Numbered from the stretch's first letter, positions 35,824 through 45,832 are shown. The stretch is DNA of 64,000 bases from JANSWY01 sp965228955 (GCA_965228955.1 OZ245848.1:3844001-3908000), one strand, 5' to 3'. A program made the numbers and translations. The notes: a model not told the origin generated them from the sequence alone.

Positions 35824-38460
35824 TCAAAGTTTCACTGTCAATAGATTTTCAGCAAATTCCTTGGCTTTTTGTACTGCATTTGGAAGGCCTGAAACGTCCT
35901 TACCTCCTGCTGTTGCGTAGAAAGGTTGTCCACCTCCTCCACCTTTGATTTCTCTTGCCAATTCTTTCACCAGATTTCCAGCGTGTACATCATAAGACGA
36001 TAACAGGCTTTCAGAAACCATTACAGAGATCATAGGTTTCCCATTGATATCTGCAGCAACTATCATAATTAGGTTATTGAGTTCGTTTTTCAGCTCAAAC
36101 GAAATTTTCTTGAGGCTATCTGCATCAGGAAACTCCGCTTGAGTGATTAGCAAGTTTATATCATTTATTTCAATGAATTGATCTAATAGGTCCTGTTTTA
36201 CATTACCTGCCTTCTCAGCATTCAGTTTTTCAACCTGTTTCTGTAGATCAGAACGTTCTTTTATAAGTGCCTCAATTGCTTTTGTAAGGTCTTTTGGATT
36301 CTTCAGTGCTTCACGAATTTCGTTTACTACATTTAGTTCCTTTCTCACAAAACTCTCCGCTACTTCAGCTGTAACAGCTTCAATCCTTCTCACACCTGCA
36401 GCAACAGAAGTTTCAGTCTTGATCTTAAATAGACCAATAGTACCTGTTGCAGGCACATGAGTACCTCCACAAAGCTCGATTGAATAAGAAGGGTCAAATG
36501 TGATTACTCTTACAAATTCTCCATATTTCTCACCAAACAAAGCAGTAGCTCCCATTTCCTGAGCTTTTGCAATTGGCACATTTCTTTTCTCATCTAGCTC
36601 TATATTCTGTCTTACCCTCTCATTCACGATATCCTCAACCTGTTGAATTTCTTCATCAGTCATTTTGGAAAAGTGGGAGAAATCAAATCTTAGAATCTTA
36701 TCATTTACGAGAGACCCTTTTTGTTGAACATGGTCTCCTAGTACCTGCTTAAGAGCTGCATGCAAAAGGTGTGTTGCACTGTGATTATTTTCAGTTAGTA
36801 GTCGTTTTTTTCTGCTTACAACAGATTTGAATTCAACATCCAACTGCTCCGGCAATTCTTTTACATAGTGGACAATCAGATCATTTTCCTTCTTTGTGTC
36901 CAAAATTGAGGTCTTTACACCGTTATATTCGATATATCCGGTATCACCTACCTGTCCACCACTTTCAGCATAGAATGGAGTTTGATCAAGTACTATCTGG
37001 TACTGATCCTTACCTTTTTCAGATACTTTACGATATCTGGAAATAAAACTATTTGATTCCAATTCCTCGTATCCAAGGAATTCACATTGCTCAATTTCCT
37101 TTACTACAGTCCAATCACCAGCAGAAATTTTGCCAGCGCTTTTCGAACGTTCTTTTTGAACATTCATCTCCTGCTTAAACTGATCTTCATTCACTTTGAA
37201 GCCACTTTCAGAAGCAATTAATTGAGTAAGATCAAACGGAAATCCGTAAGTATCATATAATTCGAAAGCCACTTTACCAGAGATTTCTTTTCCAGATGCC
37301 TCTTGCTTGATAGCCTCCATTCTTTTAAGACCATTTTCAAGTGTTTTTAAGAAAGAAACTTCTTCCTCGTATACCACCTTCTTTATAAAGTCCTGTTGCG
37401 CTTCTAATTCAGGGAATACTCCACTGAATTGTTCTGCCAAAGCAGGGACTAGTTCATTCATAAAAGGCTCTTTGAAGCCTAAGAATGTATAACCATACCT
37501 TACAGCTCGTCTTAATATCCTTCTGATTACATATCCTGCTTTTACATTCGATGGTAATTGACCATCAGCAACAGCAAATGAAATAGCTCTAATATGGTCT
37601 ACAATGACTCTAAGGGCAATATCAACCTTTTCATCTTTGCCGTATTGAACATTAGCAGACTTTTCAAGAATAGCTATTTGTTCAGTAAATACATCAGTCT
37701 CGTAATTGGATTGTTTGCCTTGAATCGCCATTGCAAGACGTTCAAAGCCCATTCCAGTATCTACATGCTGTGCAGGAAGCGGTTGTAAACTTTTATCAGC
37801 GTTTCTATTGAACTGCATGAATACTAAGTTCCAAATCTCCACTACTTGTGGATGGTCCATATTTACCAGGTCTTTCCCTGGAACTTTCGCTATTTCAGAT
37901 TCTGGTCTTAAATCAATATGGATTTCTGAACAAGGGCCACAAGGTCCAGTATCACCCATTTCCCAGAAATTGTCCTTTTTAGAACCGTAGATTATTTTAT
38001 CCTCTCCAACAATATCTTTCCAGAAATTAAATGCCTCAGTATCAACTTCAAGTTTATCACCTTCATCTCCTCCAAATACGGATGCATACATTCTATCTTT
38101 CGGTAATCCGTAAACTTCTGTCAACAACTCCCAGGCCCACTTAATGGCTTCTTCCTTGAAATAGTCTCCAAATGACCAGTTTCCAAGCATTTCAAACATT
38201 GTATGGTGATAGGTATCCATTCCTACCTCTTCCAGATCGTTGTGCTTTCCTGAAACTCTCAGACATTTTTGTGTGTCTGCAACCCTAGGATACTTAGATT
38301 CCTTGTTACCCAAGAAATAATCCTTGAATTGGTTCATTCCGGCATTGGTAAACATCAATGTTGGGTCATTTTGTATTACCATTGGTGCGGACGGAACTAT
38401 TTCATGCCCCTTATCCTTAAAAAAATCCAGAAACTTTTGCCTTATCTCCCTTGATTTCAT
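35824..38460 (-). CDS. alaS: Alanyl-tRNA synthetase
   Basis: AlaRS charges tRNA(Ala) and edits mischarged Ser/Gly. The ATG at 38460 gives 878 residues starting MKSREIRQKFLDFFKDKGHE, the usual N-terminus; an upstream in-frame start at 38487 would add nine atypical residues. The catalytic domain contains MFTNAGMNQFKDYFLG. The editing domain has the zinc-binding HSATH (about 560) and SIELCGGTH. The C-terminal DHHA1 domain contains GGGGGQPFYATAGGKD. It heads the alaS-gatB-tlpA unit. Confidence 0.98.
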   Translation of the reverse strand: MKSREIRQKFLDFFKDKGHEIVPSAPMVIQNDPTLMFTNAGMNQFKDYFLGNKESKYPRVADTQKCLRVSGKHNDLEEVGMDTYHHTMFEMLGNWSFGDYFKEEAIKWAWELLTEVYGLPKDRMYASVFGGDEGDKLEVDTEAFNFWKDIVGEDKIIYGSKKDNFWEMGDTGPCGPCSEIHIDLRPESEIAKVPGKDLVNMDHPQVVEIWNLVFMQFNRNADKSLQPLPAQHVDTGMGFERLAMAIQGKQSNYETDVFTEQIAILEKSANVQYGKDEKVDIALRVIVDHIRAISFAVADGQLPSNVKAGYVIRRILRRAVRYGYTFLGFKEPFMNELVPALAEQFSGVFPELEAQQDFIKKVVYEEEVSFLKTLENGLKRMEAIKQEASGKEISGKVAFELYDTYGFPFDLTQLIASESGFKVNEDQFKQEMNVQKERSKSAGKISAGDWTVVKEIEQCEFLGYEELESNSFISRYRKVSEKGKDQYQIVLDQTPFYAESGGQVGDTGYIEYNGVKTSILDTKKENDLIVHYVKELPEQLDVEFKSVVSRKKRLLTENNHSATHLLHAALKQVLGDHVQQKGSLVNDKILRFDFSHFSKMTDEEIQQVEDIVNERVRQNIELDEKRNVPIAKAQEMGATALFGEKYGEFVRVITFDPSYSIELCGGTHVPATGTIGLFKIKTETSVAAGVRRIEAVTAEVAESFVRKELNVVNEIREALKNPKDLTKAIEALIKERSDLQKQVEKLNAEKAGNVKQDLLDQFIEINDINLLITQAEFPDADSLKKISFELKNELNNLIMIVAADINGKPMISVMVSESLLSSYDVHAGNLVKELAREIKGGGGGQPFYATAGGKDVSGLPNAVQKAKEFAENLLTVKL

Positions 38461-38575
38461 ACTACTTACCGAACTTCCACAATCCAACTCAGAAATAACT
38501 AAAAATCAACCATTTAACTTCAAGTTTTTAGCGATTTTATAAATCCCTGAGTATTAAAAAGTTATGTTCAAATTA

Positions 38576-38604
38576 TTTGTTAATAAAATTATTTACTTAT
38601 TTTG
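38576..38604 (+). promoter_or_regulatory. Putative promoter of the M23 peptidase gene
   Basis: TTTG (38576-38579) and TTATTTTG (38597-38604, 7 of 8 to TAnnTTTG) are 17 bp apart. The implied transcript would have a leader of about 70 nt. Confidence 0.4.
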
Positions 38605-38683
38605 CAGGGTAACAAAAGCCACCCATTGCGTAATTTTTTTACTAAAATCACAATATTAGGACAAAAATACTGATCAATCTCTA

Positions 38684-39667
38684 ATGGCACGAATTAAATA
38701 TTATTATGATACCGAATCGTGTAGATACGAACGGATCAAGGTAAGCACGTGGGACATTATTTTGAATGCTCTAGGTATTCTAGCATTGGTTGCTATGTTT
38801 TCTATAGGGATCTTCTTTATATACATTGAGTATGTAGAAAGCCCTAAAGAAGCGATGCTAAGAAAAGCAAATGAGGAACTAGAATTCCACAACGATCTAC
38901 AAGGAAAAGAAATTGCTCAAATGCAGGAAATTCTTGCGACTCTCCAGGAAAGGGATGATAATGTATACAGAACCATAATGGATGCTGAGCCAATTCCTGA
39001 TGCAGTTAGAAATGCAGGTTTCGGTGGGGTGAACAGATATAAGGACCTTATGGATCAAGGATTGGAACAAGAGGAATTAATCATTGGCAATTACCAAAAA
39101 CTTGATAAGCTGAAAAAGCAAATGTACATCCAGACTAAATCTTATGATGAGATCATGGATCTTGCTGCTAGAAAAGAAGAAAGGTTTGCTTCTCTTCCTG
39201 CTATTCAGCCTGTGAATAATAAAGAATTAAAAAGACTTTCGTCTGGATTCGGATATAGAACTGACCCTATATACAAGGTTAGAAGAATGCACGCGGGTGT
39301 TGACTTTTCATGTCCGAAGGGAACTCCTATTTACGCTACTGGAGATGGTGAAGTGTTCTTCACTAAGAGTTCTTACAGCGGATTCGGTAACTACGTAAAA
39401 ATCGATCACGGTTTTGGATATATTACCTTATATGGTCATATGGATAGCTATATCGTTAAGAAGGGACAAAAAGTTAAACGAGGAGAAGTTATTGGTTATG
39501 TAGGTAACTCTGGAAAATCTACTGCTCCGCATCTTCATTACGAAGTTCACAAGAACGGAAAGAAAATTAATCCGGTACATTTCTTCACTAAGGACTTGAA
39601 TCCGGAAGAATATGATGAGATTTTAAGACTTTCTTCTATAGAAAACCAAGCTCTTGGATCTTTCTAG
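38684..39667 (+). CDS. M23 family metallopeptidase (membrane-anchored)
   Basis: A 327-residue LytM/NlpD-type endopeptidase. One N-terminal transmembrane helix (about 23-46) is followed by a coiled coil (about 60-100) and a connecting helical region, then the peptidase domain (about 195-300). Zn ligands appear in HAGVDFSCPKG (H...D) and HLHYEVHKNG, with YGHMD between, so it looks catalytically intact. It should cleave peptidoglycan cross-links or regulate amidases in the periplasm. A terminator lies 44 bp downstream, inside repeat element B. Confidence 0.95.
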   Translation: MARIKYYYDTESCRYERIKVSTWDIILNALGILALVAMFSIGIFFIYIEYVESPKEAMLRKANEELEFHNDLQGKEIAQMQEILATLQERDDNVYRTIMDAEPIPDAVRNAGFGGVNRYKDLMDQGLEQEELIIGNYQKLDKLKKQMYIQTKSYDEIMDLAARKEERFASLPAIQPVNNKELKRLSSGFGYRTDPIYKVRRMHAGVDFSCPKGTPIYATGDGEVFFTKSSYSGFGNYVKIDHGFGYITLYGHMDSYIVKKGQKVKRGEVIGYVGNSGKSTAPHLHYEVHKNGKKINPVHFFTKDLNPEEYDEILRLSSIENQALGSF

Positions 39668-39672
39668 AAAGA

Positions 39673-39927
39673 TTGAAGTTAGAAGCTGGAAGTCAGGACA
39701 TAAAATATTTTAGCCTCGATGTAATCGGGGCTTTTTTTTGCCTCACCTCGCCCGTCGGGCACCCCTCTCCTAAAAGATATCATTCCTTTTACTCCCCTGA
39801 CCCCTAAAAGGGAAACACCAAAATCCCGTAAAGTCACGAAACTCGCAACTCGCACATCCGCCGAAGGAGGATAACCCCGCAATCAATAACAAGTTCAGCA
39901 CCACCAACTTCTAGCTTCTAACTTCAA
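39673..39927. repeat. MITE-like 255-bp element with 21-bp inverted ends (element B)
   Basis: The left end (39673-39693, beginning TTGAAGTTAGAAGCTGGAAG) matches the reverse complement of the right end (39907-39927) at 20 of 21 positions. The interior is GC-richer than the surroundings, contains a terminator near its left end and the small palindrome-like CCGCCGAAGGAGG, and has no convincing gene. The ends resemble the right end of the four-helix-bundle cassette at 51436-51479. The 353-bp intergenic gap holds nothing else that I can identify. Confidence 0.7.
39712..39740 (+). terminator. Rho-independent terminator after the M23 gene
   Basis: AGCCTCGAT (39712-39720) pairs with ATCGGGGCT (39724-39732), with one G-U pair, around GTA, followed by T7. 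It lies inside element B, so the repeat may supply the terminator. Confidence 0.85.
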
Positions 39928-40023
39928 ACCACCAACATCCAACAATCATCTTTTCAAAACAAAATTCATCATCAAGCGTGACTATTTCGATTGAGTATCA
40001 TAATTTAGCTTAATTCATTATTG

Positions 40024-41355
40024 ATGAAACTAAGACTCGATTTAATGCATACCAAATCTTTACTTACAACCGTACTATTACTTTTATCAATTGCTGCAAT
40101 TTGTCAGCCTCCACCTGTCAAAAGGTACGATATGGGTATAAAATCAACCCCATTGGATGCGGAAGTAGGTCTGGAGATGATTAGAAGATATCAGCAGTAT
40201 AACTGGTATCCCAAGGTAAGCAATGATAAACTTGATAAATCCATATTCTCTCCTAAATCAGCAAATTTCTCTGAGGATGGAAAGAAACTATATATTCAAT
40301 CACTTGAAGGTTTTAGCACATCAGTTTATGACACAGAATCTGGCGAAAGACTGAAGGTAATTTATCATAAGTTTAAACTAAAAGACAGCACCCTGTTCAA
40401 GAACAATGAGTCTACTGTTTTTGACTACAAATACCGATACAAAAGGACCAACCCAAATGTCTTTAGTGGTAAACCTGTGGAAAGTACTTTTTCCCATAAC
40501 GGAAAATACTTATGGGTGACATACTACAGGAGGAGTTATGATAAGAATGCTGAAAGCCCTTCAGCGGTTGCAATTATTGATACAGAGTTGGATGAGATAG
40601 TAAGAGTAATGCCAACTGGTCCTCTTCCAAAAATGATTGCCTCTTCTGAAGATGGAAAATATATGGCAATTACACACTGGGGTGACAACACAATAGGAAT
40701 AATAGATATAGCCTCTGACACAGTTGCCAATTTCAACTATGTTAAGCACCTGGTAGTTGACAGAAAGCTGACTTTAAAATACAAAGAAGGAGTAAAGATC
40801 AACAGAGATGCTCAATGCGGTTATTGTCTCCGAGGTACCGTATTCTCACCAGACAGCAAGTATTTACTTGTAGGAAGAATGGGCGGTGGAGGAATCGCCG
40901 TTTTTGATATGGAAGAAATGACCTATTTAAAAACAGCATTCGGAATGAAATCTAATATTCGTCATCTCACTGTAACTGACAATAGACTATACATAGGGTG
41001 TAACAGATCAGGATTTGTTCAGCACACGGATTTGAATAATTTCATTGAGCAAAAAACAGCAAGTCCAACTGAAAACATTACTTACTCGGATTGGGATAGT
41101 CGATATGTAGGTTCTGGTGTCAGAACTATAGCTACCACAAATGATGGGAAATATATATTCGCATGTGTAAATGGAGAATCGAAAATTTCCGTTATCAGAA
41201 GTGAGGATATGAAAATACTATCCACAATTGGAGCGGACTCCTACCCTGTTGGGATGGCAATATCTCCGGATAATACTCAACTTGTAGTGACATCTCAAGG
41301 GAAAAAAGGTGGTGGAGGAAATTCAGTGATGGTTTATCAAATCAGCTATAACTAG
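40024..41355 (+). CDS. Secreted YncE-like beta-propeller protein
   Basis: A 443-residue exported protein with an N-terminal signal (LLTTVLLLLSIAAICQ; an ATG at 40045 would give a shorter, cleaner signal). The rest is a seven-bladed YVTN/YncE-like propeller with repeated FSPDSKYLLVGRMGGGG, ATTNDGKYIFACVNGESKISVI and ISPDNTQLVVTSQG units. A CGYC motif (about residue 266) sits between blades. YncE-like proteins are periplasmic with unclear roles; binding of a partner or ligand is possible. It is a single-gene unit. Confidence 0.85.
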   Translation: MKLRLDLMHTKSLLTTVLLLLSIAAICQPPPVKRYDMGIKSTPLDAEVGLEMIRRYQQYNWYPKVSNDKLDKSIFSPKSANFSEDGKKLYIQSLEGFSTSVYDTESGERLKVIYHKFKLKDSTLFKNNESTVFDYKYRYKRTNPNVFSGKPVESTFSHNGKYLWVTYYRRSYDKNAESPSAVAIIDTELDEIVRVMPTGPLPKMIASSEDGKYMAITHWGDNTIGIIDIASDTVANFNYVKHLVVDRKLTLKYKEGVKINRDAQCGYCLRGTVFSPDSKYLLVGRMGGGGIAVFDMEEMTYLKTAFGMKSNIRHLTVTDNRLYIGCNRSGFVQHTDLNNFIEQKTASPTENITYSDWDSRYVGSGVRTIATTNDGKYIFACVNGESKISVIRSEDMKILSTIGADSYPVGMAISPDNTQLVVTSQGKKGGGGNSVMVYQISYN

Positions 41356-41532
41356 AGAATTAAAATCGAATTTTAGGTTTTTTACAGAATTCTGAAAATT
41401 CCTTTCGAGCGATGGACGAAAATAAGATTCAATTGGATTATATTAACGCCTGAATTCTCTCGGATTTTATTAGAATTTAGGATTTTACGTTGATCCAGAC
41501 CTGTAAATTATCTATCTTCAAGACTGAAAATA

Positions 41533-41871
41533 GTGCCGTACAAAGAAAAAGAAATAGAAAAAAAGTACTACACCATCGGTGAGGTTGCCGAGGATTTGGG
41601 TGTAGCAACTTCCTTAATAAGGTTTTGGGAGGGAGAATTTGATATTATTAAGCCCAAGAAAAACCGAAAAGGTAACCGTCAATTCACCAAAGAAGACATT
41701 AAAAATGTGAAATTGATTTACCATTTGGTGAAAGAAAAGGGTTATACGCTTCAAGGTGCAAGAGATTTTATAAAGAGTGATGCAAACGCTGCAATTGGTA
41801 AAATTGAATTGATTGACTCACTCAAAAGAGTAAAGGCATTCCTTGAGAATGTCAGAAATGAACTGTCTTAA
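41533..41871 (+). CDS. MerR family transcriptional regulator
   Basis: A 112-residue MerR-type DNA-binding protein with the HTH YYTIGEVAEDLGVATSLIRFWEGEF and the wing KNRKGNRQFTKEDI, followed by a short helix. It lacks a C-terminal effector domain, like the small MerR proteins common in Bacteroidota. The start is a GTG at 41533. It is 15 bp upstream of dprA and probably cotranscribed with it. Confidence 0.92.
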   Translation: MPYKEKEIEKKYYTIGEVAEDLGVATSLIRFWEGEFDIIKPKKNRKGNRQFTKEDIKNVKLIYHLVKEKGYTLQGARDFIKSDANAAIGKIELIDSLKRVKAFLENVRNELS

Positions 41872-41886
41872 AATTTAAATTACGTA

Positions 41887-42990
41887 TTGGATTCATCAAC
41901 TGTATTTGAAGTTGCCTGCACTTTGATTGATGGTGTTGGTGACAAAATTGTCAAACAGCTAGTCAGCTATTGTGGTTCTCCGGAAAATGTATTCAACGCC
42001 AATAAAGCCAAACTCCAACAAATACCTGGTATTGGCCCTAAAATAGTTGAAAGTATCCTGAAAGGCTCTGCTTTGAAAAAGGGAGAGAAGGTCCTAAAAG
42101 ATTGTGAGAAAGCTGGAGTTAATACAGTATTCTACACGAATAAACTTTATCCGGTAAGGCTAAAACAATTGGCAGATGCCCCTCCTCTCCTGTATATAAA
42201 AGGAAATTGTAATTTAAACCCCGATAAGTCTGTTGGGATTGTTGGAACCCGGAAGGCAACAAATTATGGTAAGCAAATCACAGCAGACATTGTCTCTGAC
42301 TTAAAAAAACACAAGCCATTCATTATCTCCGGTTTAGCGTATGGTATTGATATCGCAGCTCATAAGGCCTCTATAGAGCAGGAATTACCTACAATAGGTG
42401 TATTAGCTGGTGGTCTCGATAAAATCTATCCTGCCATTCATAAAAGTACTGCCGAAAAGATGCTAGAAGCTGGAGGAATCATCTCAGAAAATCCACCGGG
42501 CACTAAGCCTGATGCTCACTTATTTCCTGCCAGAAATCGAATCATCGCAGGTCTTTCAGATGCATTAGTAGTTGTAGAAGCTGCTGCAAAGGGTGGAGCT
42601 CTGATTACTGCAGAAATTGCCTATAGCTACGAAAGACAATTATTTGCTGTACCAGGAAATATTGGGAATAAGTACTCTGAAGGATGTAACAAGCTTATTA
42701 GAAACAATAAAGCTAATATCTATAGTGAAATTGCAGCTTTAGAGTATTTGATGGGATGGGATGCTGAAACTTCTGATGTTCAAAAGCCTTCAATGGATAT
42801 TTCAGAGTTTGACCAAAGTGAACAACCTCTACTTCAACTCTTGCAAAACTCTGAAGATGGAATGCTGATTGATGAACTGGCCTGGAAATCACAAACTTCA
42901 ATTAACCAAACCGCTTCTTTGCTACTTGGTCTTGAGTTTAAAGGAATAGTGAAGTCATTACCAGGGAAGCGTTACAGCCTTAAGTATTAG
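41887..42990 (+). CDS. dprA: DNA-processing protein DprA
   Basis: DprA loads RecA on incoming single-stranded DNA in natural transformation. The 367-residue protein has an N-terminal SAM/HhH-like region (IPGIGPKIVESIL), the central Rossmann-like domain (about 108-285) with SVGIVGTRKATNYG, SGLAYGIDIAAHKA, GVLAGGLDKIYP and FPARNRIIAGLSDALVVVEAAAKGGALITA, and a C-terminal winged-helix (about 315-367). The start is a TTG. Its 3' end overlaps the convergent membrane-protein gene by 11 bp. Confidence 0.97.
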   Translation: MDSSTVFEVACTLIDGVGDKIVKQLVSYCGSPENVFNANKAKLQQIPGIGPKIVESILKGSALKKGEKVLKDCEKAGVNTVFYTNKLYPVRLKQLADAPPLLYIKGNCNLNPDKSVGIVGTRKATNYGKQITADIVSDLKKHKPFIISGLAYGIDIAAHKASIEQELPTIGVLAGGLDKIYPAIHKSTAEKMLEAGGIISENPPGTKPDAHLFPARNRIIAGLSDALVVVEAAAKGGALITAEIAYSYERQLFAVPGNIGNKYSEGCNKLIRNNKANIYSEIAALEYLMGWDAETSDVQKPSMDISEFDQSEQPLLQLLQNSEDGMLIDELAWKSQTSINQTASLLLGLEFKGIVKSLPGKRYSLKY

Positions 42991-43657
42991 AGGATTTATA
43001 ACTTAAGCAATAAACTGTTAGTAGAGTAAAAGCCAAAAATATAGAGGTCGTAAACCACGCAACTTGCTGTGGTTCTCCATTAAATGCACTTAGTGAAAGT
43101 AAAAATGGCACCATAAATAGTCCTCCAAACACCTTGGAGTAAACTCCTCTGGTAAATAAAACCGTACTAATTCCAGCAAAGACAATTGCTATAGCCTCCC
43201 ACTTTACCCAAGTAAATATTTGAAGCCTTTCCAAGTAAGGTTGATAATCACTAGAACCACCAAATAGCGAGGTAATATTCAAGAGCTGAATATTTTCCAT
43301 TAAATCACCAAGCAGAGCGCATGCAACTAATAAATAACCGAATCTCAAAGTCTGGGCCCCTCTAACTGTAAAATTCTCTTTCCAAAAGAAAAACAACATG
43401 CCACAATAGACAAGCATAAAAACAAAGTCAATATAATGACCAGTGTCAATTGCCTTGATGGCATCTGCGCTCAATAGAGACAGCAACTGATTAATTTGTT
43501 CAGGGTTTTCCACAAACTCCAGGGCTATAATAAAGCTACCATACCCTTCAACCTTCAAGGATGGAAAAAACATGCCCATAGTCACTGTACAAGCAATTAA
43601 GGGAATAGCAAACAATCCAATTTTGGCTAGTGGAAACTTTTGAGTGTAACTTTTCAT
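42980..43657 (-). CDS. Hypothetical integral membrane protein
   Basis: I do not recognise the family. The 225-residue protein has about five or six hydrophobic helices: near 12-30, 72-92, 104-122, 150-168, 178-196 and 201-218. A polar segment (EFVENPEQINQLLSLLSADAIKAIDTG) lies between the first two. It begins 1 bp after the HMG-CoA lyase stop, so it is cotranscribed with that gene, and overlaps the end of dprA by 11 bp. Confidence 0.8.
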   Translation of the reverse strand: MKSYTQKFPLAKIGLFAIPLIACTVTMGMFFPSLKVEGYGSFIIALEFVENPEQINQLLSLLSADAIKAIDTGHYIDFVFMLVYCGMLFFFWKENFTVRGAQTLRFGYLLVACALLGDLMENIQLLNITSLFGGSSDYQPYLERLQIFTWVKWEAIAIVFAGISTVLFTRGVYSKVFGGLFMVPFLLSLSAFNGEPQQVAWFTTSIFLAFTLLTVYCLSYKSSNT

Positions 43658-43658
43658 A

Positions 43659-44510
43659 CTAGTGACCTAAAAATATAGATGGAGCAATATTCATAGAATT
43701 TGTTAAAGCTTCCTGATCTAGTTTATCTGCATCAGCATACTTGTTAGCATATTCAATAATAGTTTCGGTAGCGATATTTCCTACCAATACGTCATCAGCC
43801 ATTGGACAACCTCCAAAACCATTAATTGCGCCATCAAACCTTCTACAACCAGCCTTATAGGCAGCATCTATCTTTGACATGGCTGTATCTCTATCTGAGT
43901 GCAGGTGAGCTCCAAATTCTACATTAGGGAATTCCTTTAGAAGCGAAGTAAACAGTGTGGTGATATTTTCTTCATTAGACACTCCAACAGTATCCGCTAA
44001 TGAAATAACCTCTACTTCCATTTTGATTAGTCTATCAACAAACTTTGCCACATATTCCATTTCATATGGGTCTCCATATGGATTTCCAAATCCCATTGAA
44101 AGATACGTCACCAGCACTTTATCATGCTTTTTACAGATATCTTGTATCTCCTGAAGTGACTCAAATGCCTGATCAATTGACTTATTAGTATTCTTTTGCT
44201 GAAAAGTCTCTGAAATAGAAAGAGGGAATCCCAAGTAATCAATTTCCTGATGATCTTTGGCGATATCAGCGCCCCTTGTATTTGCAATGATTGCCAGCAA
44301 CTTGGATTTAGTAGATGATAAATCTAATTGTGACAATACCTCTGCTGTATCGCGAAGCTGCGGAATTGCTTTTGGAGAAACAAAGCTTCCAAAATCAATG
44401 GTGTCAAAACCCACTTTTAAGAGTTCGTTTATGTATTTGATTTTGAGTTCTGTTGGCACAAAATCATGCAATCCCTGCATGGCATCTCGGGGGCACTCAA
44501 TGATTTTCAT
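43659..44510 (-). CDS. Hydroxymethylglutaryl-CoA lyase
   Basis: This DRE-TIM metallolyase cleaves HMG-CoA to acetyl-CoA and acetoacetate, the last step of leucine degradation. The 283-residue protein starts KIIECPRDAMQGLHDFVPT (the conserved ..ECPRD.MQG, carrying the Arg and Asp of the active site) and has GADIA, VISLADTVGVS, FGAHLHSDRDTAMSKIDAAY (metal-binding HxH) and FDGAINGFGGCPMADDVLVGN with the catalytic Cys. No other leucine-degradation gene is adjacent. Confidence 0.95.
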   Translation of the reverse strand: MKIIECPRDAMQGLHDFVPTELKIKYINELLKVGFDTIDFGSFVSPKAIPQLRDTAEVLSQLDLSSTKSKLLAIIANTRGADIAKDHQEIDYLGFPLSISETFQQKNTNKSIDQAFESLQEIQDICKKHDKVLVTYLSMGFGNPYGDPYEMEYVAKFVDRLIKMEVEVISLADTVGVSNEENITTLFTSLLKEFPNVEFGAHLHSDRDTAMSKIDAAYKAGCRRFDGAINGFGGCPMADDVLVGNIATETIIEYANKYADADKLDQEALTNSMNIAPSIFLGH

Positions 44511-44571
44511 TTATCAAGATTAATGTTTCAGCGAAATTAATGTAATTTGGCAACAACCAGATGACCTTTCA

Positions 44572-45804
44572 ATGAAGAAACATTTATTCTGCTTCTTACT
44601 TCCTGCCATTATTGGCTATTCTGTAATTGCTCAAAGTGATTCCACAATGGTTCAATCTAATGACACCTTAATCACACGAGTTGATACGATTACTAATATT
44701 CCAACAGTAGCTGTTGATACCAGTATAACAGAACCTGAAATAAAGGAGTTCAGCCTTATATTCACTGGTGACGTGATGCAACACGATCCTCAGATCAAGG
44801 GGGCCTATAATCCAGTCACCAAGGAATATGAATACGATTCTACTTTCCATTATATGACACCAATTCTAAGTTCAGCTGAATACACAATTTCGAACCTGGA
44901 ATTGACATTATCCAAAAAACCTCCTTACACTGGTTATCCAACATTCTGTTCAAATGAAAATCTTGCTGTTTCATTGAAGAATTCCGGAGTTGATTGCCTT
45001 GTCACTGCCAATAATCACTCTTGTGACAAAAGAAAAAGAGGAATAGTAAAAACCATTAACATATTAGACAGCCTTCAATTCCCTCACACAGGAACTTTCC
45101 TTACTCAAGCAGCCCGAGACACAATATATCCTATGATAATTGATGAATACGGCTTTAAACTGGCTTTATTGAACTACACATATGGCACAAACGGAATACC
45201 AGTACCAAAAGGTACTGTAGTTAACCTGATTGATAAGGTGCAAATCAAGAAGGATCTTGAGAGAGCTAAAGAATCTAAACCTGATAAGATCATAGTGATT
45301 ACTCATTGGGGATATGAGTATAAATCACTTCCAAACAAGCAACAAAAAGACCTGGCTAACTACATGGTGCAAAATGGCGCTGATATCATTATTGGAATGC
45401 ATCCTCATGTATTGCAGCCAATGGAAAACTATTATGATACATTACTCAAGAAAGATGTTGTGAAAGTTTACTCGTTAGGGAATTTCATATCCAATCAAAG
45501 AAGAAGGAAAACAGATGGTGGAGCAATTGTTAGAATTGAATTACAAAAACAGGATTCTATAGTGACAGTTTCAGAAGTAGGTCACGTTCTAACATGGGTT
45601 GATCGCAAACAAATTGGCAAAAGAATGTATTGGTACATTCTTCCCGCATCATACTATGAACAACATCCTGAGTTACTATCCAAAGCTTCGAAGGAGAAAA
45701 TGGATTTATTTATTGATGATAGTAGAAAATTGTTGAAGAAGCATAATATTAATTTTCCGGAATATGTGTGGAAAGAGGAAATTGGAAATTGGGTATTAAA
45801 ATGA
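44572..45804 (+). CDS. CapA family (PGA_cap) metallophosphatase-like protein
   Basis: A 410-residue exported protein with a signal peptide (about 1-20, ending YSVIAQS). After a Thr/Asp-rich linker, the PGA_cap domain (about 62-345) shows FTGDVMQHDPQI, NLELTLS, NNHSCDKRKRGI, ITHWGYEY and IGMHPHVLQPME, then YSLGNFISNQ. CapA proteins are linked to poly-gamma-glutamate capsules, but many Bacteroidota members stand alone with no known substrate. This one has no capB, capC or capD neighbours. Confidence 0.92.
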   Translation: MKKHLFCFLLPAIIGYSVIAQSDSTMVQSNDTLITRVDTITNIPTVAVDTSITEPEIKEFSLIFTGDVMQHDPQIKGAYNPVTKEYEYDSTFHYMTPILSSAEYTISNLELTLSKKPPYTGYPTFCSNENLAVSLKNSGVDCLVTANNHSCDKRKRGIVKTINILDSLQFPHTGTFLTQAARDTIYPMIIDEYGFKLALLNYTYGTNGIPVPKGTVVNLIDKVQIKKDLERAKESKPDKIIVITHWGYEYKSLPNKQQKDLANYMVQNGADIIIGMHPHVLQPMENYYDTLLKKDVVKVYSLGNFISNQRRRKTDGGAIVRIELQKQDSIVTVSEVGHVLTWVDRKQIGKRMYWYILPASYYEQHPELLSKASKEKMDLFIDDSRKLLKKHNINFPEYVWKEEIGNWVLK

Positions 45805-45808
45805 AAAA

Positions 45809-45832
45809 ACCGGAGGAAACCTCCGGTCATTT
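45809..45832. terminator. Strong hairpin after the CapA-like gene
   Basis: ACCGGAGG (45809-45816) and CCTCCGGT (45820-45827) form a perfect 8-bp stem around AAA, 5 bp after the stop codon. The T-rich flank is weak on plus (CATTTAT) and strong on minus, so termination efficiency on plus is uncertain. Confidence 0.6.

Noticed and set aside
39679..39882. 67-codon open frame on the minus strand in element B
   Set aside because: It coincides with the repeat interior and a terminator; composition is unlike the real genes and no start signal or family pattern is visible.
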